64,000 nucleotides of DNA from Cupriavidus alkaliphilus (GTDB lineage Bacteria; Pseudomonadota; Gammaproteobacteria; Burkholderiales; Burkholderiaceae): the NCBI RefSeq assembly GCF_900094595.1, contig NZ_FMAD01000004.1:248001-312000 (forward strand), given 5' to 3'. This document shows, in pieces, positions 8,759-17,031 of this stretch; position 1 is the stretch's first letter, and the number at the start of each line of letters is the position of its first letter. Under the pieces are notes generated by a model, which was not told where the DNA came from, ran no database searches, and saw nothing but the letters and a program-made list of their open reading frames with translations. The translations under genes were made by a program, and so were the position numbers.

Positions 8759-9706
8759 ATGGTTTTCCGCATGGACACCCAGAAACTTCTGCATCTGCTC
8801 GCGGTGGTCGAACACGGCACCTTCTCCGAGGCGGCCCGCGCCGTGCACCTGACCCAGCCGGCGCTGAGCCGCAGCATCCGCGCGCTCGAAGACGAGCTGA
8901 AGGCGCCGCTGTTCGACCGCGGCGCGCGACGCGCCACGCTGACCGTGTTCGGCGAGCTGGTGGCCGAGCGCGCGCGCCGCATGCGCCTGGAAGAACGCCA
9001 GCTGCGGCGCGACCTGGAACTGCTGCGCGGCGGCGAGGAAGGCTCGCTCGCGATCGGCGTGGCGCCGGCGCCGGCGGCGCTGTTGCTGACGCCGTTCCTG
9101 ATCCACATGGCGCAGGCCCACCCGCGCATCAAGGTGCGCACCGAGACCGGTGCGACCAGCGCCTTGCTCGAGGCCCTGCGCAACGAGACCATCGACGCCA
9201 TCGTCGGCGACGCCTACGTGCTGCGCGCGGCCGACGACGTCGACGTGGAGCCGCTCGGAGAACTGCGCGCGGGGCTGGTCTGCCGCGCCGGGCACCCGAT
9301 CCTGCGCAAGCGCCGCATCGATATCGACACCGTCCGCGCTTACCCCGTCGCCACCACCACGCTGAGCACCGTGGTCAGCCGGCAGCTGGCGGAACTGTGG
9401 GGGCCGGACGCCGCGCCGGAGCGGCTCTTCACCCTGCATTGCGACAACCTCGACATGCTGCGCAGCGTGACCCTGGCGAGCGATACGCTGTTGTTCGGCG
9501 TGCTCTCGATCACGCGGCAGGAGCGCGCCGCCGGGCTGATGGCCGAAGTGCCGATGCCGCCCGATGCGCGCCGCTGCGGGCGCTACGGCATGGCGCGCAT
9601 GGCGGCGCGCTCGCTGTCGCCGGCGCTGGAGGTGCTGTACCGGTTCACGCGCGAGCACTGGAAGGCGCTGTCGTCCGAAGCCGGCGGCGGCAACCGGCGC
9701 CGCTGA
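8759..9706 (+). CDS. LysR-family regulator
   Basis: LysR regulator of 315 residues. The helix-turn-helix lies near residues 6-64 (KLLHLLAVVEHGTFSEAARA, TQPALSRSIRALEDELKAPLFDR); the substrate-binding domain follows from about 95. A second ATG at 8771 would give a more usual LysR N-terminus (MDTQKLLHLL) and is an equally good start; neither has a strong ribosome site. It is divergent from the DUF3311/SSS/amidohydrolase/CobW operon and is its likely regulator. Confidence 0.88.
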   Translation: MVFRMDTQKLLHLLAVVEHGTFSEAARAVHLTQPALSRSIRALEDELKAPLFDRGARRATLTVFGELVAERARRMRLEERQLRRDLELLRGGEEGSLAIGVAPAPAALLLTPFLIHMAQAHPRIKVRTETGATSALLEALRNETIDAIVGDAYVLRAADDVDVEPLGELRAGLVCRAGHPILRKRRIDIDTVRAYPVATTTLSTVVSRQLAELWGPDAAPERLFTLHCDNLDMLRSVTLASDTLLFGVLSITRQERAAGLMAEVPMPPDARRCGRYGMARMAARSLSPALEVLYRFTREHWKALSSEAGGGNRRR

Positions 9707-9753
9707 GCAGCCGCTGCGGTATGCTCCCTCCTGAGCCATCGCCCTTGTCCCGC

Positions 9754-10791
9754 ATGACCGAAGCCACGCCCGACCGCCCCCGCCGCATCACCATCCACGA
9801 CGTTGCCCGCGCCGCCGGGGTCTCGCTGACCACGGTGTCGCACGCGCTCAACGACCGCGGCGTGCTGGACCCGGCCACGCGCGCGCGCGTCAAGCGCGTC
9901 GCCGCGGAGCTGGGCTACCGGCCCAGCGTGCGGGCGCAGCGACTGCAGTCGGGCCGTGCCAACTGCATCGCGCTGCTGTCGTCGATGCCGTTCGCGGTGG
10001 CGGGCGGCACCTCGCGCCTGGGCTTCATGATGGAGGTGGCGGCGATCGCGGCCGAGGCGGCCATGGGGCGCGGGCTGGGCGTGGTGCTGGTGCCGCCGCT
10101 GGAAGGCGCCGGCGGCCTGCTCGATACGCTCGATATCGACGGTGCCATCGTGATCGAGCCGATCGCCGGCGACCCGCATATCGCGCGGCTGCGCGAGCGC
10201 GGCGTCAGCATCGTATCGATCGGGCGCGAGCCGCTGACCGAAACCCCGGTGCCGTGCGTCGACCTGCAATCGGCCGAGACCGCGCGCCTGCTGCTGGCGC
10301 ACCTGCACGGCCACGGGCGGCGGCAGATCGGCCTGATGATCGGCGCGGCGCCGCGGCAGTCGTATGTGGAAACGGAACGCGCCTACCGCGAGTTCACGCA
10401 GGCGCTGGGGCTGCCCTGCCATGTCGTCAAGGCAGCCGAGGAACACGGCGAGGCCGCGGGCGCTGACGCCTGCGCGCAGCTGCTGGCGAAGATGCCGGGG
10501 CTGGATGCGCTGTGCGCGCCGGTCGATGCCTTCGCAGTCGGCGCCATGGCGCACCTGCAAGGGCTGGGCAGGCGCGTGCCCGACGACGTGCTGGTGGTGA
10601 CGCGCTACGACGGCATCCGCGCGCGCAGCGCGCAGCCGCCGCTGACCGCGGTCAACCTGCACCTGGAGCGGGTGGCGTCGCTGGCGGTGGAACTGCTGTT
10701 CGCGCACCTGTCGGGCGAGCGCAGCCGCAGCGTGATTGCCGGCCCCGCGCCCGAACTGGTGGTGCGGGCCTCGTCGACGCCGAACGCCTAG
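9754..10791 (+). CDS. LacI-family transcription regulator
   Basis: LacI/GalR-type repressor of 345 residues. The N-terminal helix-turn-helix is complete (residues 11-33: TIHDVARAAGVSLTTVSHAL), followed by the hinge (ELGYRPSVRAQRLQSG) and a periplasmic-binding-protein-like effector domain. An in-frame ATG at 9721 would add 11 residues; 9754 is preferred because the added part is unstructured and unlike the family. The last four bases overlap the convergent TSUP gene. The sharpest LacI-type palindrome in the neighbourhood (14421-14430) is upstream of the permease operon, which is its likely target; the effector may be a nucleobase-like compound. Confidence 0.88.
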   Translation: MTEATPDRPRRITIHDVARAAGVSLTTVSHALNDRGVLDPATRARVKRVAAELGYRPSVRAQRLQSGRANCIALLSSMPFAVAGGTSRLGFMMEVAAIAAEAAMGRGLGVVLVPPLEGAGGLLDTLDIDGAIVIEPIAGDPHIARLRERGVSIVSIGREPLTETPVPCVDLQSAETARLLLAHLHGHGRRQIGLMIGAAPRQSYVETERAYREFTQALGLPCHVVKAAEEHGEAAGADACAQLLAKMPGLDALCAPVDAFAVGAMAHLQGLGRRVPDDVLVVTRYDGIRARSAQPPLTAVNLHLERVASLAVELLFAHLSGERSRSVIAGPAPELVVRASSTPNA

Positions 10792-11501
10792 CCGCGCAGC
10801 AGCACCACGGCGCCGGACACCAGCGCGAACACCAGCACGCCGATGCGCAGCATGCGCTGGTTGATGCGCTTGTGCACCAGGTGGCTGGCGACCATGCCGA
10901 CGCCCAGCACCGGCAGCAGCCCCACGGCATAGAACACCTGCTCCATGCCGAGCCGGCCGCCCAGCGCCAGCACCACCAGCGAGATCACCTCGCCCACCAG
11001 GAAGCACAGCGCCACGGTGGCGCGCAGCGTCGCCACCGGCGCGTGCTGGTAGGCCAGCGCCAGCGGCGGGCCGCCGACGCCGGTGGCGGTCTCGGTGACG
11101 CCGGTGATCAGGCCGGTGGAAGCAAAGGTCAGCCGCCCCGGCGTAAATGCCGGCGCCAGCAACGACACCACCGCCGCGGCGATGGTGCTGCCGCCGACCA
11201 GCGCGTTGAGCCACGCCATCGGCATCGCCACCAGCACCCACAGGCCGCCGAAGGTGCCGGCCACCCGTCCGGCGCTGATCCAGCCGGCGCCGCGCATGTC
11301 GATGGCATGGCGCTCGCGCCAGGCCACGTAGGCGTTGAGCGGCAGCATCGCCAGCAACAGCGCGCCGGGCAGCATCGCCGGCGCGGCCAGCGCCAGCACC
11401 GGCACCACGATCAGCGCAAAGCCCATGCCGGTGGCGCCCTGGATCAGCGCGCCGGTAAAGACCGCCACGCCGACGCTGAACAAGGTCATGTCCATGCTCA
11501 T
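10788..11501 (-). CDS. TSUP-family (TauE/SafE) membrane exporter
   Basis: Membrane protein of 237 residues with seven to eight helices and the TauE/SafE internal repeat: FTGALIQGATGMGFALIVVPVLA near the N-terminus and TGVTETATGVGGPPLALAY at the second half. Members export sulfite, sulfoacetate or other organic anions. Its start overlaps the amidohydrolase stop as ATGA, so it is the third gene of the NCS2-permease operon; by context it may export a product of that pathway. The sulfite dehydrogenase genes 3 kb away leave sulfite possible, but they are transcribed separately. Confidence 0.82.
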   Translation of the reverse strand: MSMDMTLFSVGVAVFTGALIQGATGMGFALIVVPVLALAAPAMLPGALLLAMLPLNAYVAWRERHAIDMRGAGWISAGRVAGTFGGLWVLVAMPMAWLNALVGGSTIAAAVVSLLAPAFTPGRLTFASTGLITGVTETATGVGGPPLALAYQHAPVATLRATVALCFLVGEVISLVVLALGGRLGMEQVFYAVGLLPVLGVGMVASHLVHKRINQRMLRIGVLVFALVSGAVVLLRG

Positions 11502-12946
11502 GCGGCCTCCGTGCCGGCATGGCGGGCGCGGTGCACGTCCGCGGCGTCATGCAGCTTGCGGATCGGCGCGCCGGCGACGGTGTGCTCGGCCATGGCATGG
11601 ATGTCGCGCATCAGCGCGCGCGCGTCCCAGTCGGTGGGCCAGCCCTGCCACAGGCGCAGGCTGCCGTCGACAAAGACCGCGCGGATCTGGTCGCGGTTGG
11701 CCAGGCGCACCAGCTCCCAGGTCAGGTCCCACGACGGCGTCAGTTCCGGCACGTCGAGGTCTACCAGCAGGAAGTCGGCGCGCTTGCCGGCGGCGATCTC
11801 GCCGGTGAGCGCACCCAGGCCGGCGACGTCGGCCGCGTCGTGCGTGGCCATGTCGACCCAGCGCCAGCCCGCGCCGCAGGACGAATCGCCCACGCCGATG
11901 CCGAAGGCGAAGCGCTGCGCGGCCTCGGCATAGTCGAGCAGGCGGAAGCCGTCGCTGCGGGTGCCGTCGGTGCCCAGGCCCAGGCGCACGCCGAAGGTGG
12001 CCATGGTCTCGGCCGGGGCCACGGCGTTGCCCTTCCAGGCGCTGGCCACGGGATTGTAGGCGACCGCGGCGCCGCTGTCGGCCAGCAGCCGGATTTCCTG
12101 CGGCGTCACCAGCGTGGCATGCGCGAGCAAGGCCGCCGGGCCGAGCGCGCCGATCGCGGCGAGATGCTCGATCGGCCGGCGCCCGCAGGCGTTGAGCGAG
12201 CGCTCCACCGCCACCAGGTGCTCGTTGGCATGGGTCTGGAAGATGCGGCCGGACTCGGCGCACAGCTGGTAGACGTGATGCAGCATCGCGTCCGAGGCCA
12301 CCTCGGGGATCGAGATCGCCAGCGACGGCGCCACCAGCGCATCGCCGGCGTAGCGGTCCAGGTGCGCGGCGGCGCGGCGCAGGATGGGCGCGGCGTCTAG
12401 CGTTTCGGCACCGGGCTTGTCGTTGCAGATCAGCCCCAGCACGCAGCGCACGCCGGCATCGCTGACCGCGCGCGCCACCGCGTCGAGCCCGGCCTCGCTG
12501 CGCGTGCCGGCATCGACCACGGTGGTGAAGCCGCCGCGCAGCGCTTCCAACGCCGCCAGCTTGGAAGACAGGTACAGGTGCTCGGCCTTCAGGCTGCCCT
12601 CGAGCGGCACCCACACGCGCCGGAAGATCTCCGACGGCTCGCCGAACACCAGCGACTTGCCGAACGATTGGGTCAGGTGGTGGTGGGTGTCGATCATGCC
12701 CGGCATCAGCAGCATGCGCGGCAGCGGCAGGGTCTCCAGTTCGGGGAAGCGCGCGCAGACGTCCGCGGCGGGGCCGACGGCGGTAAAGCGGCCGCCCTCC
12801 ACCACCACCGCGTGGCCGCGTACCGCGCCCTGGCGCAGCAGCGTCCATTCCGGCAGCAGGATGCGCGGGCGCTCGAAGCTGTCCGGCGCCAGGGGCGGGT
12901 TGATGTCGCCGGGCCAGGCCGGCGTCGAGTCGTAAGGTTGCGTCAT
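11498..12946 (-). CDS. TRZ/ATZ-type amidohydrolase (aminohydrolase)
   Basis: Amidohydrolase of 482 residues from the chlorohydrolase/guanine-deaminase/8-oxoguanine-deaminase group. The HxH pair is in MIDTHHHLTQSFG near residue 86, the third histidine in THANEHLVAVERS, the fourth in LLAHATLV, and the metal aspartate in GLGTDGTRSDGF. The group hydrolytically deaminates purines, pyrimidines or s-triazines. The ATG at 12946 is chosen because the open frame upstream runs into the permease gene. It sits 19 bp after an NCS2 nucleobase permease, so a heterocyclic amine imported by that permease is the likely substrate (inference). Confidence 0.85.
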   Translation of the reverse strand: MTQPYDSTPAWPGDINPPLAPDSFERPRILLPEWTLLRQGAVRGHAVVVEGGRFTAVGPAADVCARFPELETLPLPRMLLMPGMIDTHHHLTQSFGKSLVFGEPSEIFRRVWVPLEGSLKAEHLYLSSKLAALEALRGGFTTVVDAGTRSEAGLDAVARAVSDAGVRCVLGLICNDKPGAETLDAAPILRRAAAHLDRYAGDALVAPSLAISIPEVASDAMLHHVYQLCAESGRIFQTHANEHLVAVERSLNACGRRPIEHLAAIGALGPAALLAHATLVTPQEIRLLADSGAAVAYNPVASAWKGNAVAPAETMATFGVRLGLGTDGTRSDGFRLLDYAEAAQRFAFGIGVGDSSCGAGWRWVDMATHDAADVAGLGALTGEIAAGKRADFLLVDLDVPELTPSWDLTWELVRLANRDQIRAVFVDGSLRLWQGWPTDWDARALMRDIHAMAEHTVAGAPIRKLHDAADVHRARHAGTEAA

Positions 12947-12965
12947 TGCAATGCAGGAAGCGGGG

Positions 12966-14315
12966 TCAGTGCGTGGCGGCGGCATCATCGCGCGCGATGG
13001 CGCTTGCGGCCGCGGTGCGCAGGCCCGTGTGGAAAAACAGGAAGTTGAGCAGTGCCGCGGTGATGGCGCCCATCGCCACGCCATTGCCCACCAGGATGCG
13101 CAGGTTGGACGGCAGGCCGCCATAGATGCCGGGCACCAGGATCGGCAGCAGGCCCACGGCCAGTGCCACGGCCACCACGTACATGTTGGCGTGGTCGCGC
13201 AGGTCTACCTTGCGCAGCATGTCGATGCCCATGGTGCCGACGATGCAGAACACCACCAGGCCGGTGCCGCCGACCACCGCTTCGGGGATCGCGCTGATCA
13301 GCGCCGACACCGGCACCAGCAGGCCGAACGCCACCAGGATCGCGCCCGACATCGCCGTGACGAAGCGCGAACGCACGCCGGTGGCACGCACGATGCCGAT
13401 GTTCTCGCCGCTGGTGATGATCAGCGAGGTGCCGAACATCCCGCCCAGCAGCGAGGTCAGCGCATCGGCGCGGATGGTGCGCGGCACGTCGCGCTGCTGG
13501 TCCACCGGCCGGCCCACGGCGTCGCTGATCGCCAGGGTCTGCCCGGTGGCCTCCACCATCGAGATCACGGCAAACACCATCAGCGGGATCGCGGCCGCCA
13601 CGTCGAAGGTCGACCAGCCGAACGGGAACGGCGTGGGCAGCGCCAGCACCGGCGACATCGACACCTGGCCGAGGTGGAACGCGCCGGTCAGCCCCGCCAC
13701 CACCGCGCCGCCCAGCAGTCCGAGCAGGATCGCCAGCTGCGCCAGCATGCCGCTCAGCCAGCGCGACGCCGCCACGGTGCAGGCAATGGTGGCAAAGGCC
13801 AGCAGCAGGTTGAGCGGATCCACCGCGCTGCCCGCGGCGGGATGGCCGGCCACCAGCTTGCCCGACACCTGCGCCAGGTTGATCGCCACCAGCAGCAGCA
13901 TGGTGCCCACCACCACCGGCGGGAAGTACCGCAGGCAGCGCCGGAACACCGGCAGCACCAGGAAGTAGAACACCCCGGTCAGGATCACCGCGCCGGCAGC
14001 GGTCTGCACGTCAGTCTGCTGCGCGATCAGGATAAACAGCACGATCGGCGCGCCGCCGGGCAGCATCACGAACGGCAGGCGCGCGCCGATGCCGCGCTTG
14101 CCCAGCGACTGCAGCAGCGTGCCCAGGCCGCAGATCACAAAGGTGGCGCTGAGCAGCTGCACCGCCAGCGCGGGCGGGAAGTTCAGCGCCTTGCTCATCA
14201 GGAAGACCGACGCGATCGGCGACGCGGCCATGACCAGTACGTGTTGAAGCCCGAAGACGAACAGGCGCCGCCATGGCAGCCGTTCATCCACCGGCGCGGG
14301 GACGGGGTGGGACAT
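12966..14315 (-). CDS. NCS2-family nucleobase permease (uracil/xanthine type)
   Basis: Inner-membrane nucleobase:cation symporter of 449 residues with 12 to 14 helices. Family marks include FVFGLQHVLVMAASPIA at the first helix, a central ATGQTLAISDAVG in the PDQT-like TM8 region, and GMFGTSLIITSGENIGIVRATGVRSR, which corresponds to the NxGxxxxTG signature of the family. It is the first gene of the operon with the aminohydrolase and the TSUP exporter. A LacI-type palindrome lies about 105 bp upstream. The exact nucleobase cannot be fixed by sequence. Confidence 0.88.
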   Translation of the reverse strand: MSHPVPAPVDERLPWRRLFVFGLQHVLVMAASPIASVFLMSKALNFPPALAVQLLSATFVICGLGTLLQSLGKRGIGARLPFVMLPGGAPIVLFILIAQQTDVQTAAGAVILTGVFYFLVLPVFRRCLRYFPPVVVGTMLLLVAINLAQVSGKLVAGHPAAGSAVDPLNLLLAFATIACTVAASRWLSGMLAQLAILLGLLGGAVVAGLTGAFHLGQVSMSPVLALPTPFPFGWSTFDVAAAIPLMVFAVISMVEATGQTLAISDAVGRPVDQQRDVPRTIRADALTSLLGGMFGTSLIITSGENIGIVRATGVRSRFVTAMSGAILVAFGLLVPVSALISAIPEAVVGGTGLVVFCIVGTMGIDMLRKVDLRDHANMYVVAVALAVGLLPILVPGIYGGLPSNLRILVGNGVAMGAITAALLNFLFFHTGLRTAAASAIARDDAAATH

Positions 14316-14618
14316 GCTTTTGCTCCTCGTTTGGTGTGTCGGGCGTTATGCCGGTGGCCAATCGGCCACTGGCTGCGTCTGTGCGCAGTTCGCCGCAGAT
14401 ATTATCGATTTCCGCTAACAAAAACGTTTTGGTAAGTGTAGGGAAACCCAAATTGCGATGCAAGAGGTTTTGCAGGGGCCGCGGCCGTGGTCTTCCCCTA
14501 TATCGAATAAATCGATAACGGCTAGTGGGAAAACCCGTTTCACAACTTGAAGAGGCGGCGTCAAAGTACCCGCCACAGCGCCTTGCGCGCCACAACACGC
14601 CCCGAAGGAGACGCCCCC
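14316..14618. promoter_or_regulatory. Divergent control region between NCS2 permease and sorA
   Basis: A 303-bp non-coding, A/T-enriched stretch. It holds the LacI-type palindrome at 14421-14430, a second inverted repeat TATCGA (14501-14506) and TCGATA (14512-14517), and a small TTGC-N3-GCAA repeat (14453-14463). The second repeat is on the sorA side and may belong to a separate regulator. No promoter hexamers stand out clearly in either direction. Confidence 0.5.
14421..14430. promoter_or_regulatory. Candidate LacI-family operator
   Basis: Perfect palindrome AAAACGTTTT with the central CG that most LacI/GalR-family operators share. It lies 106 bp upstream of the permease start. The LacI-family gene at 9754, convergent with the end of the same operon, is the natural partner. 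Confidence 0.55.
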
Positions 14619-15890
14619 ATGCGAGACAAGAACCGTCCGGCGCAATCCGCCGACCACGACCGGCCACTACCAGCCCGGCGCCGCCTGGTGCAGGGTGCCG
14701 GCCTGCTGGCGCTGGGCGCCTCGCCGCTCGGCGCGCTGGCCGCCCAGGCTGCGCGCGCGGCCGACGGCGTCACGCTGGCCGACGGCCCGCGTCCACTGGT
14801 GCGCTATCCCGGCAAGCGCCCGCTGGTGCGCGTCCACACCCGTCCGCCGCACCTGGAGACGCCTTTCTCCGCGTTCAATGAAGGGCCGATCACCGCCAAC
14901 GACGCCTTCTTCGTGCGCTACCACCTGGCCAACATGCCGCTGTCGGTGGATCTCGCCACCTATCGCCTGAGCGTCGGCGGCCACGTCGGCAAGCCGCTGC
15001 AGCTGTCGCTCGATGAACTGAAGCGGCTGGCCGAACCGGTGCACGTCGTCGCCGTGAACCAGTGCTCGGGCAACAGCCGCGGCTTCTCCGAGCCGCGCGT
15101 GTTCGGCGCGCAGCTGGCCAACGGCGCCATGGGCAATGCGCGCTGGACCGGCGTGCCGCTGCGCAAGGTGCTTGAGCATGCGGGCGTCAAGGCCGGCGCC
15201 AAGGTGGTGACCTTCAACGGCATGGACACGCCGGTGCTGCCGAGCACGCCAGACTTCCGCAAGTCGCTCGATATCGCCCACGCCATGAACGGCGAGCCGC
15301 TGCTGGCCTGGGGCATGAACGGTGAAGACCTGCCGCTGCTCAACGGCTACCCGCTCAAGCTGGTGGTGCCGGGCTACTTCGGCACCTACTGGATCAAGCA
15401 CCTGCACGAGATCGAGGTACTGGACCACCCGTTCGAAGGCCATGATGCGTTCTTCATGACCAAGGGCTACCGCGTGCCGGACAACGATTGCCAGTGCGTG
15501 GCCCCCGGCACGCCGGCGGCGAAGACGCGGCCGATCTCGACGCTGGCCGTGCGCAGCTTCATCACCAGTGTCGAAAGCGGCGGCAGGCTGCCGGCCGGCC
15601 GCGCCGTCGAACTGAAGGGCATGGCCTTCGACGGCGGCTCCGGCATCCGCGCGGTCGAGGTTTCCGTCGACGGCGGACAGAACTGGCAGGCCGCGCAGCT
15701 GGGCGAAGACCTGGGCCGGTTCTCCTTCCGCGCGTGGCACCTGCCGGTGAAGTTCGCGCTCAAGGGCCCGGCGGTGCTGATGGTGCGCGCCACCAGCAAC
15801 AACGGCGAGACCCAGCCCACCAGGGCCAACTGGAATCCCGCCGGCTATCGCCGCAATGTCATCGAAGCCACGCCGGTCACCATCGCCTGA
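14619..15890 (+). CDS. sorA: Sulfite dehydrogenase, molybdopterin subunit (SorA-like), Tat-exported
   Basis: Periplasmic sulfite-oxidising molybdoenzyme of 423 residues. The twin-arginine signal is RRRLVQGAGLLALGASPLGA (residues 20-39). The molybdopterin domain carries the single cysteine ligand at C149 (VNQCSGNSRGF), and the Mo-co dimerisation domain follows from about residue 290 (GSGIRAVEVSVDGGQNW). The ATG at 14619 has a strong GAAGGAG eight bases upstream, so the longer in-frame start at 14547 is rejected. The cytochrome c gene 10 bp downstream is the expected electron acceptor, as in SorAB. Related SoxC proteins belong to thiosulfate clusters; no sox gene is present here. Confidence 0.87.
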   Translation: MRDKNRPAQSADHDRPLPARRRLVQGAGLLALGASPLGALAAQAARAADGVTLADGPRPLVRYPGKRPLVRVHTRPPHLETPFSAFNEGPITANDAFFVRYHLANMPLSVDLATYRLSVGGHVGKPLQLSLDELKRLAEPVHVVAVNQCSGNSRGFSEPRVFGAQLANGAMGNARWTGVPLRKVLEHAGVKAGAKVVTFNGMDTPVLPSTPDFRKSLDIAHAMNGEPLLAWGMNGEDLPLLNGYPLKLVVPGYFGTYWIKHLHEIEVLDHPFEGHDAFFMTKGYRVPDNDCQCVAPGTPAAKTRPISTLAVRSFITSVESGGRLPAGRAVELKGMAFDGGSGIRAVEVSVDGGQNWQAAQLGEDLGRFSFRAWHLPVKFALKGPAVLMVRATSNNGETQPTRANWNPAGYRRNVIEATPVTIA

Positions 15891-15900
15891 GGAAAGCGCC

Positions 15901-16545
15901 ATGAAAGCAACCATCGCCCCCGCGCTGCTGGCGCTCGCCCTGCTCGGTGCCGGCCATGCCGGCGCCGCGCCGCAGGACATCAGGCTGCCGGCGGAGAACG
16001 TCAAGCTCAAGCCGGCAAAGCTCCCCGGCTACGGCATCGCCATGCAGAAATGCGCGATCTGCCATTCGGCCGACTACGTCTCCTACCAGCCGCCCGGGCT
16101 GACGCTGGCGCAGTGGACCGCCGAGATGAAGAAGATGCAGCAGGCCTACGGCGCGCCGATCGACGATGGCGAGGTCGAGCAGCTCGGCGCCTACCTCGCG
16201 GTGGCCTACGGCTCGGCAAAAATCAAGGACCCCGAGATCGTGGCGATCGCGCAGAAGGCCGGCAAGCCGGCGGCCTCGGAAGCCGCTGCCACGACCGTGG
16301 ACGTGCAGGGCCTGCTGGCAAAGAATGCCTGCCTGAGCTGCCATGGCGTGACGCAGAAGCTGGTCGGACCGGCCTATCACGAGGTTGCCACCCGCTACAA
16401 GGGCGATGCGCAGGCGCAGGCCAAGCTGGAAGCCAGCATCCGCGGCGGCAGCAGCGGCAAATGGGGCGCGGTGCCGATGCCGCCGTTCGCCAGCCTGAAG
16501 CCGGAGGAAGTGAAGGCCCTGGCGGCCTACGTCCGCCAGCAATAG
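15901..16545 (+). CDS. sorB: Diheme cytochrome c, sulfite dehydrogenase partner (SorB-like)
   Basis: Periplasmic c-type cytochrome of 214 residues with a cleavable signal peptide (KATIAPALLALALLGAGHAG). Two heme sites are visible, CAICH at residues 51-55 and CLSCH at 144-148. The second half, with GPAYHEVATRYKG and GAVPMPPFASL, resembles class I c551-type cytochromes with a methionine ligand. It takes electrons from SorA and passes them to the respiratory chain. The start is the ATG 10 bp after sorA. The classic SorB is monoheme and roughly half this size, so this is a two-domain version. Confidence 0.85.
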   Translation: MKATIAPALLALALLGAGHAGAAPQDIRLPAENVKLKPAKLPGYGIAMQKCAICHSADYVSYQPPGLTLAQWTAEMKKMQQAYGAPIDDGEVEQLGAYLAVAYGSAKIKDPEIVAIAQKAGKPAASEAAATTVDVQGLLAKNACLSCHGVTQKLVGPAYHEVATRYKGDAQAQAKLEASIRGGSSGKWGAVPMPPFASLKPEEVKALAAYVRQQ

Positions 16546-16609
16546 GCGCGAACGCACTGCCCTGGCTGCAAGGCGCCCCGGCTGGTCCGGGGCGTCTTGC
16601 ATGTCGGGC

Positions 16610-16637
16610 TTGCAAGTTCTGGCTGGCCCCCTATACT
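16610..16637 (+). promoter_or_regulatory. Sigma-70-type promoter of the arsR/AHSA1 pair
   Basis: TTGCAA (16610-16615), 16 bases, TATACT (16632-16637). Transcription would begin near 16643-16645, on or next to the GTG start at 16645, so the message is probably leaderless. Confidence 0.6.
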
Positions 16638-16652
16638 TAGCCGCGTGGCTAA
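16637..16652. promoter_or_regulatory. ArsR operator overlapping the start codon
   Basis: Palindrome TTAGCC (16637-16642), GCGT, GGCTAA (16647-16652). It covers the end of the -10 box, the predicted transcription start and the GTG start codon. A bound repressor would block initiation directly; autoregulation by the ArsR protein encoded here is the simple reading. Confidence 0.65.
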
Positions 16653-17031
16653 CCATTGTGCCGAGTTTGCAGACGTGTCCCAGGCTGTCGATCTTTCCCC
16701 GCTGTCCGGCGTGTTCTACGCGCTGGCGGACCCGACCCGCCGCGCCATCGTCAGCACGCTCGGGCGCGGGCCCGAAACGGTTTCGGCGCTGGCGGCACCG
16801 TTCGCGATGGCGCTGCCCTCGTTCATGAAGCACCTGCAGGTGCTGGAGCGCAGCGGCCTGATCCGCTCGCGCAAGACGGGGCGCGTGCGCACCTGCGAAC
16901 TGGTGCCGCAACCGCTGTCCGACGCGCAGCAATGGCTGGCCGACCAGCGCGCCCTGTGGGAGGCTCGTACCGACCGCCTGGCGGCTTTTGTCGAAGCCCT
17001 TCACCAAGAGGAGCAGTCCAATGACGAATGA
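16645..17031 (+). CDS. ArsR-family winged-helix repressor
   Basis: Small ArsR/SmtB-type regulator of 128 residues from GTG 16645. The core FYALADPTRRAIVSTLGRGP (about residues 24-43) and SFMKHLQVLERSGLIRSRKTG mark the family subgroup that pairs with AHSA1-domain proteins; no metal-binding cysteine motif is present, so it is not a metal sensor. The GTG is chosen because it lies inside the operator palindrome at the predicted transcription start; a GTG at 16675 is an alternative, and a TTG at 16597 lies upstream of the promoter. It overlaps the next gene by 11 bp. Confidence 0.85.
   Translation: MANHCAEFADVSQAVDLSPLSGVFYALADPTRRAIVSTLGRGPETVSALAAPFAMALPSFMKHLQVLERSGLIRSRKTGRVRTCELVPQPLSDAQQWLADQRALWEARTDRLAAFVEALHQEEQSNDE

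Noticed and set aside
12951..14435. Open frame of 494 codons on the plus strand
   Set aside because: Antisense to the NCS2 permease; composition is repeated His/Gln/Arg/Asp.
10788..16545. TSUP exporter as part of a sulfite-oxidation operon with sorAB
   Set aside because: The exporter is on the minus strand, coupled by ATGA to the aminohydrolase, and separated from sorAB by a divergent control region; a sulfite role is possible but not supported by gene order.
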